The notes beneath the pieces were generated by a model. That model made no database searches. It saw only the letters and a list, made by a program, of their open reading frames with translations, and was not told where the DNA came from. Of a stretch of 13,801 nucleotides of DNA, positions 11,706 through 13,801 are shown piece by piece. The position numbers and the translations under genes were made by a program. This DNA comes from Candidatus Woesearchaeota archaeon. Lineage in GTDB: Archaea > Nanobdellota > Nanobdellia > SCGC-AAA011-G17 > GW2011-AR17. Positions within the stretch are counted from its first letter, which is position 1. Every line of letters begins with the position of its first letter. Location of the stretch: assembly GCA_009691355.1 (NCBI GenBank), contig SICW01000017.1, positions 1 to 13,801 on the forward strand, written 5' to 3'.

Positions 11706-13801
11706 ATAGAAAAGTATATTGCATGGTTTTCAGATCTTGATGAGAATTCTCTTCCTTTAACTGGTGGTAAGGGAAATAATTTAGGGATAATGTATAATCT
11801 GGGTTTACCTGTTCCACCTGGTTTCATTGTCACGACTTTTTCTTTTAAACACTTTATTCATGTCACGGGTATTGATACGAAAATATTTGCAATACTCAAA
11901 GATCTAGATGTAGATGATAATGATAGACTACAGGCTGCAGAAAAAGAAATCCAGGGTTTGATTCTTTCTACGCCCTTGCCTTTGCAAATTAGACAAGTCA
12001 TTCTTGAAGCATATGAACATATGAATATTGATCCTTCTATACGAGGAACAAAAGCTGAAGATTTGATTATGCAGGGAAGAGAGCCAGGATATGTTGCTGT
12101 GCGAAGTTCTGCCACGGCTGAAGATTTGCCTGAAGCTTCTTTTGCTGGTGAGATGGCGAGTTATTTGAATATTAAAGGACCAAAAAATTTACTTGCTGCG
12201 GTCTTAGCATGTTGGGCTTCTTTGTATACTGCTCGAGCAATGTATTATCGAGTTAAAAATCATTTTGCACATGAAAAAGTGTTCATTGCTGTTGTTGTGC
12301 AGAAAATGGTGAACTCAGATGTTGCTGGTGTTATGTTTACCGTGAATCCAGTGACACAAGATCCAAATGAAATTCTGATTGAAGCTTCCTATGGTTTAGG
12401 TGAAGCAGTGGTTTCTGGCTCTATTACTCCTGATGAATATAATGTGAATAAAAAAGGGTTTGTTGTTACAAAGAAAATTATTGCAAAAAAAACATGGATG
12501 TATATACGAGATACAGAAAAAATGACGACAATTAAAGTGGATGTGCCTGTTGCTCGTCAAGAAGAAGATTGTTTACATGCTCAAGATATAAAGAAGCTTG
12601 CTGAGTATGCTGTGAAATTAGAAGAGCATTATAAAAAACCTCAAGATATTGAATTTGCTGTAGAAAAAACACGTGTCTATATTACTCAGACCAGGGCAAT
12701 TACAACACTTGGGAAGAAAAAAGAATCTAATAGAGAAGAACAACTTGTTGCAAAAAAAGAAGAAAAACAAGTCATTGTCAATGCTCCTTGCGAAATTGAA
12801 ATTAAAGATGCTGTTTTGCTTGTTTCAGGTATTCCTTCTTCACCTGGAATTGGAAAAGGAAAAGTGGTCATTGTGCATGATGTTTCTGATTTGAAAAAGG
12901 TGCAAAAGGGTGATGTACTCGTTGCACGAATGACAACCCCTGATCACGTGCCAGCAATGGAACGAGCAAATGCAATTGTTACAGATGCTGGTGGATCTAC
13001 ATGTTTTTCTGGTGAAACTCTGGTTTTAACTGACCAAGGTTTTTTGACAATGAAGGATCTTTACCTTTCTGATCAGCCTTTTTTTGTTCCCTCCCTTAAT
13101 AGAAAAACATTGAAAGTAGAGTGGAGACCTATTATTGCTAAGATGAAGCGTCGAGCTTCTGCTATTGTTATTGAATCTAGCCAGACTGGCAAAATGAAGG
13201 GGAATACCCTGACCTTAACTCCTGATCATAAGATGCTTACTTACTCTGGGAGAGAATTAGTTTCTAAAAGCATACAGGAAGTTTTAGATGCAAAGGAAAT
13301 GCTTGTTATTGCTCAAAAAATTCCTTCCTTACCTGAAAATCTTCCTTTTGACACGAAAATAGCCTATCTTTTAGGTGCGTTGTTAACAGATGGTTCTGTT
13401 TCACTCACTCAGAGAAGAGGTAAAATTACTTTTGTTCAAAAAGAAATTCCTGAAAAGGAAGAGTTTATTTCTACTGTTGTGTCTTATTTATCGGAGTTTT
13501 CTGGTAAACAAGTGCTTGTTTATCCAAAAAAAGCTTCAAGTGGAATTATTCGTGGCAGACCAATTCAGGGATCTTCTCAGTGCAATGCTTATACTGTTTG
13601 CTCTAAAGTTGCTGCTCGAAGTATTTTGCATCTTCAATCTTCTTTAGAATATCTCTTCTTACGATGTTCTGATGAGGTTCTTTATTCTTTTCTTGCAGGT
13701 GTTATAGATGGGGATGGATCCTATAATGCTTCTGCTTCTCGGATTAATATTTATTGTGGGAAACAAAAATTGTATGCTCCTTTACTTCTTGCTTGCTATC
13801 G
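11706..13801 (+). CDS. ppsA: phosphoenolpyruvate synthase, intein-interrupted (3' end cut by window)
   Basis: The frame is open from 11700 to the window end. The nucleotide-binding domain holds LTGGKGNNLG (18-27), LPVPPGF, SSATAEDLPEASFAGE (134-149), GVMFTVNP (208-215) and EASYGLGEAVVSGSITPDEY. The swivelling phosphohistidine domain follows (SGIPSSPGIGKGKV near 375; TPDHVPAMERANAIVTDAGGST to 432). An intein begins at C433, just before the catalytic Cys-His. PEP synthase makes PEP from pyruvate and ATP for gluconeogenesis. Start: no ATG, GTG or TTG occurs in frame between the TGA at 11697-11699 and an ATG well past GGKG. ATA at 11706 gives MEKYIAWFSDLDEN with ideal spacing from the ribosome site. 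Alternatively a GTG at 11696 would join this frame if one A were removed from the AAAA at 11710-11713. The family call is firm; the start is uncertain. Confidence 0.9.
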   Translation, partial: MEKYIAWFSDLDENSLPLTGGKGNNLGIMYNLGLPVPPGFIVTTFSFKHFIHVTGIDTKIFAILKDLDVDDNDRLQAAEKEIQGLILSTPLPLQIRQVILEAYEHMNIDPSIRGTKAEDLIMQGREPGYVAVRSSATAEDLPEASFAGEMASYLNIKGPKNLLAAVLACWASLYTARAMYYRVKNHFAHEKVFIAVVVQKMVNSDVAGVMFTVNPVTQDPNEILIEASYGLGEAVVSGSITPDEYNVNKKGFVVTKKIIAKKTWMYIRDTEKMTTIKVDVPVARQEEDCLHAQDIKKLAEYAVKLEEHYKKPQDIEFAVEKTRVYITQTRAITTLGKKKESNREEQLVAKKEEKQVIVNAPCEIEIKDAVLLVSGIPSSPGIGKGKVVIVHDVSDLKKVQKGDVLVARMTTPDHVPAMERANAIVTDAGGSTCFSGETLVLTDQGFLTMKDLYLSDQPFFVPSLNRKTLKVEWRPIIAKMKRRASAIVIESSQTGKMKGNTLTLTPDHKMLTYSGRELVSKSIQEVLDAKEMLVIAQKIPSLPENLPFDTKIAYLLGALLTDGSVSLTQRRGKITFVQKEIPEKEEFISTVVSYLSEFSGKQVLVYPKKASSGIIRGRPIQGSSQCNAYTVCSKVAARSILHLQSSLEYLFLRCSDEVLYSFLAGVIDGDGSYNASASRINIYCGKQKLYAPLLLACY
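13002..13801 (+). mobile_element. intein with LAGLIDADG homing endonuclease in PEP synthase (incomplete at window end)
   Basis: The intein begins at Cys TGT 13002-13004, splitting GGST from the expected CHAA of the active site. The N-terminal splicing block reads CFSGETLVLTDQGF, and block B has TPDH with its His at intein residue 76. The first LAGLIDADG helix is YLLGALLTDGSVS (about 122-134) and the second is FLAGVIDGDGSYN (230-242), each with its acidic residue, so the endonuclease may be active. The 266 residues seen lack the C-terminal splicing blocks (His-Asn and the following Cys), which should lie beyond the window. Codon use looks like the host gene. By family knowledge the intein excises itself to restore the enzyme and homes into uninterrupted alleles. 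Confidence 0.92.

Noticed and set aside
11606..12871. Minus-strand frames at 11606-11833, 11858-12115 and 12686-12871
   Set aside because: They lie antisense to the strongly conserved PEP synthase frame, lack promoters, and have no recognisable domains.
1..13801. CRISPR arrays, insertion sequences, rRNA genes, riboswitches
   Set aside because: I saw no regularly spaced repeats, transposase motifs, terminal inverted repeats or rRNA-like conserved blocks.

Overview
The window looks like part of the chromosome of an AT-rich archaeon, plausibly a small-genome DPANN-type lineage (Woesearchaeota/Pacearchaeota-like). That placement is inferred from style, not from a marker gene. Evidence for Archaea: TATA boxes sit 21-30 bases upstream of many start codons, as in leaderless genes; a class II tRNA-Leu carries a 34-nt intron at position 37/38 with a bulge-helix-bulge fold and no encoded CCA; and a PEP synthase is interrupted by a LAGLIDADG intein.

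Left half (1-6768, all minus strand): two adjacent sugar operons. The first is transcribed from about 4676 down past base 1. It encodes a GHMP kinase of the HddA type, a GmhA-type SIS isomerase, a second divergent GHMP kinase, a GmhB-type phosphatase, and one polypeptide joining an HddC-type nucleotidyltransferase to a GDP-mannose-4,6-dehydratase-like SDR. Genes touch or overlap at every junction. Together they match the bacterial route sedoheptulose-7-phosphate to heptose-7-P, 1,7-bisphosphate, 1-phosphate and GDP-heptose, followed by 4,6-dehydration toward a 6-deoxyheptose. The second operon (6768-4727) holds a GT4 and a GT2 glycosyltransferase, likely users of such a donor. Both operons start from an identical 18-bp promoter block.

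Middle (6811-9548, minus): a TldD/TldE (PmbA) protease pair with a 4-nt overlap. It is followed by a bidirectional promoter, a possible 43-residue membrane peptide on the plus strand, and a tRNA-Leu(CAA) gene on the minus strand.

Right part: a secreted von Willebrand factor A protein (plus), a 66-residue putative winged-helix protein (plus), and a convergent pair of small two-helix membrane proteins (minus). Last is phosphoenolpyruvate synthase (plus), which lacks a normal start codon in its own frame and is cut by an intein immediately before its catalytic Cys-His. The PEP synthase and the nucleotidyltransferase/dehydratase fusion both run off the window.

Most worth following up: the archaeal GDP-heptose operon with its enzyme fusion and two kinases, the apparent AUA start (or frameshift) of PEP synthase, its active-site intein, and the odd base pairs of the tRNA-Leu.
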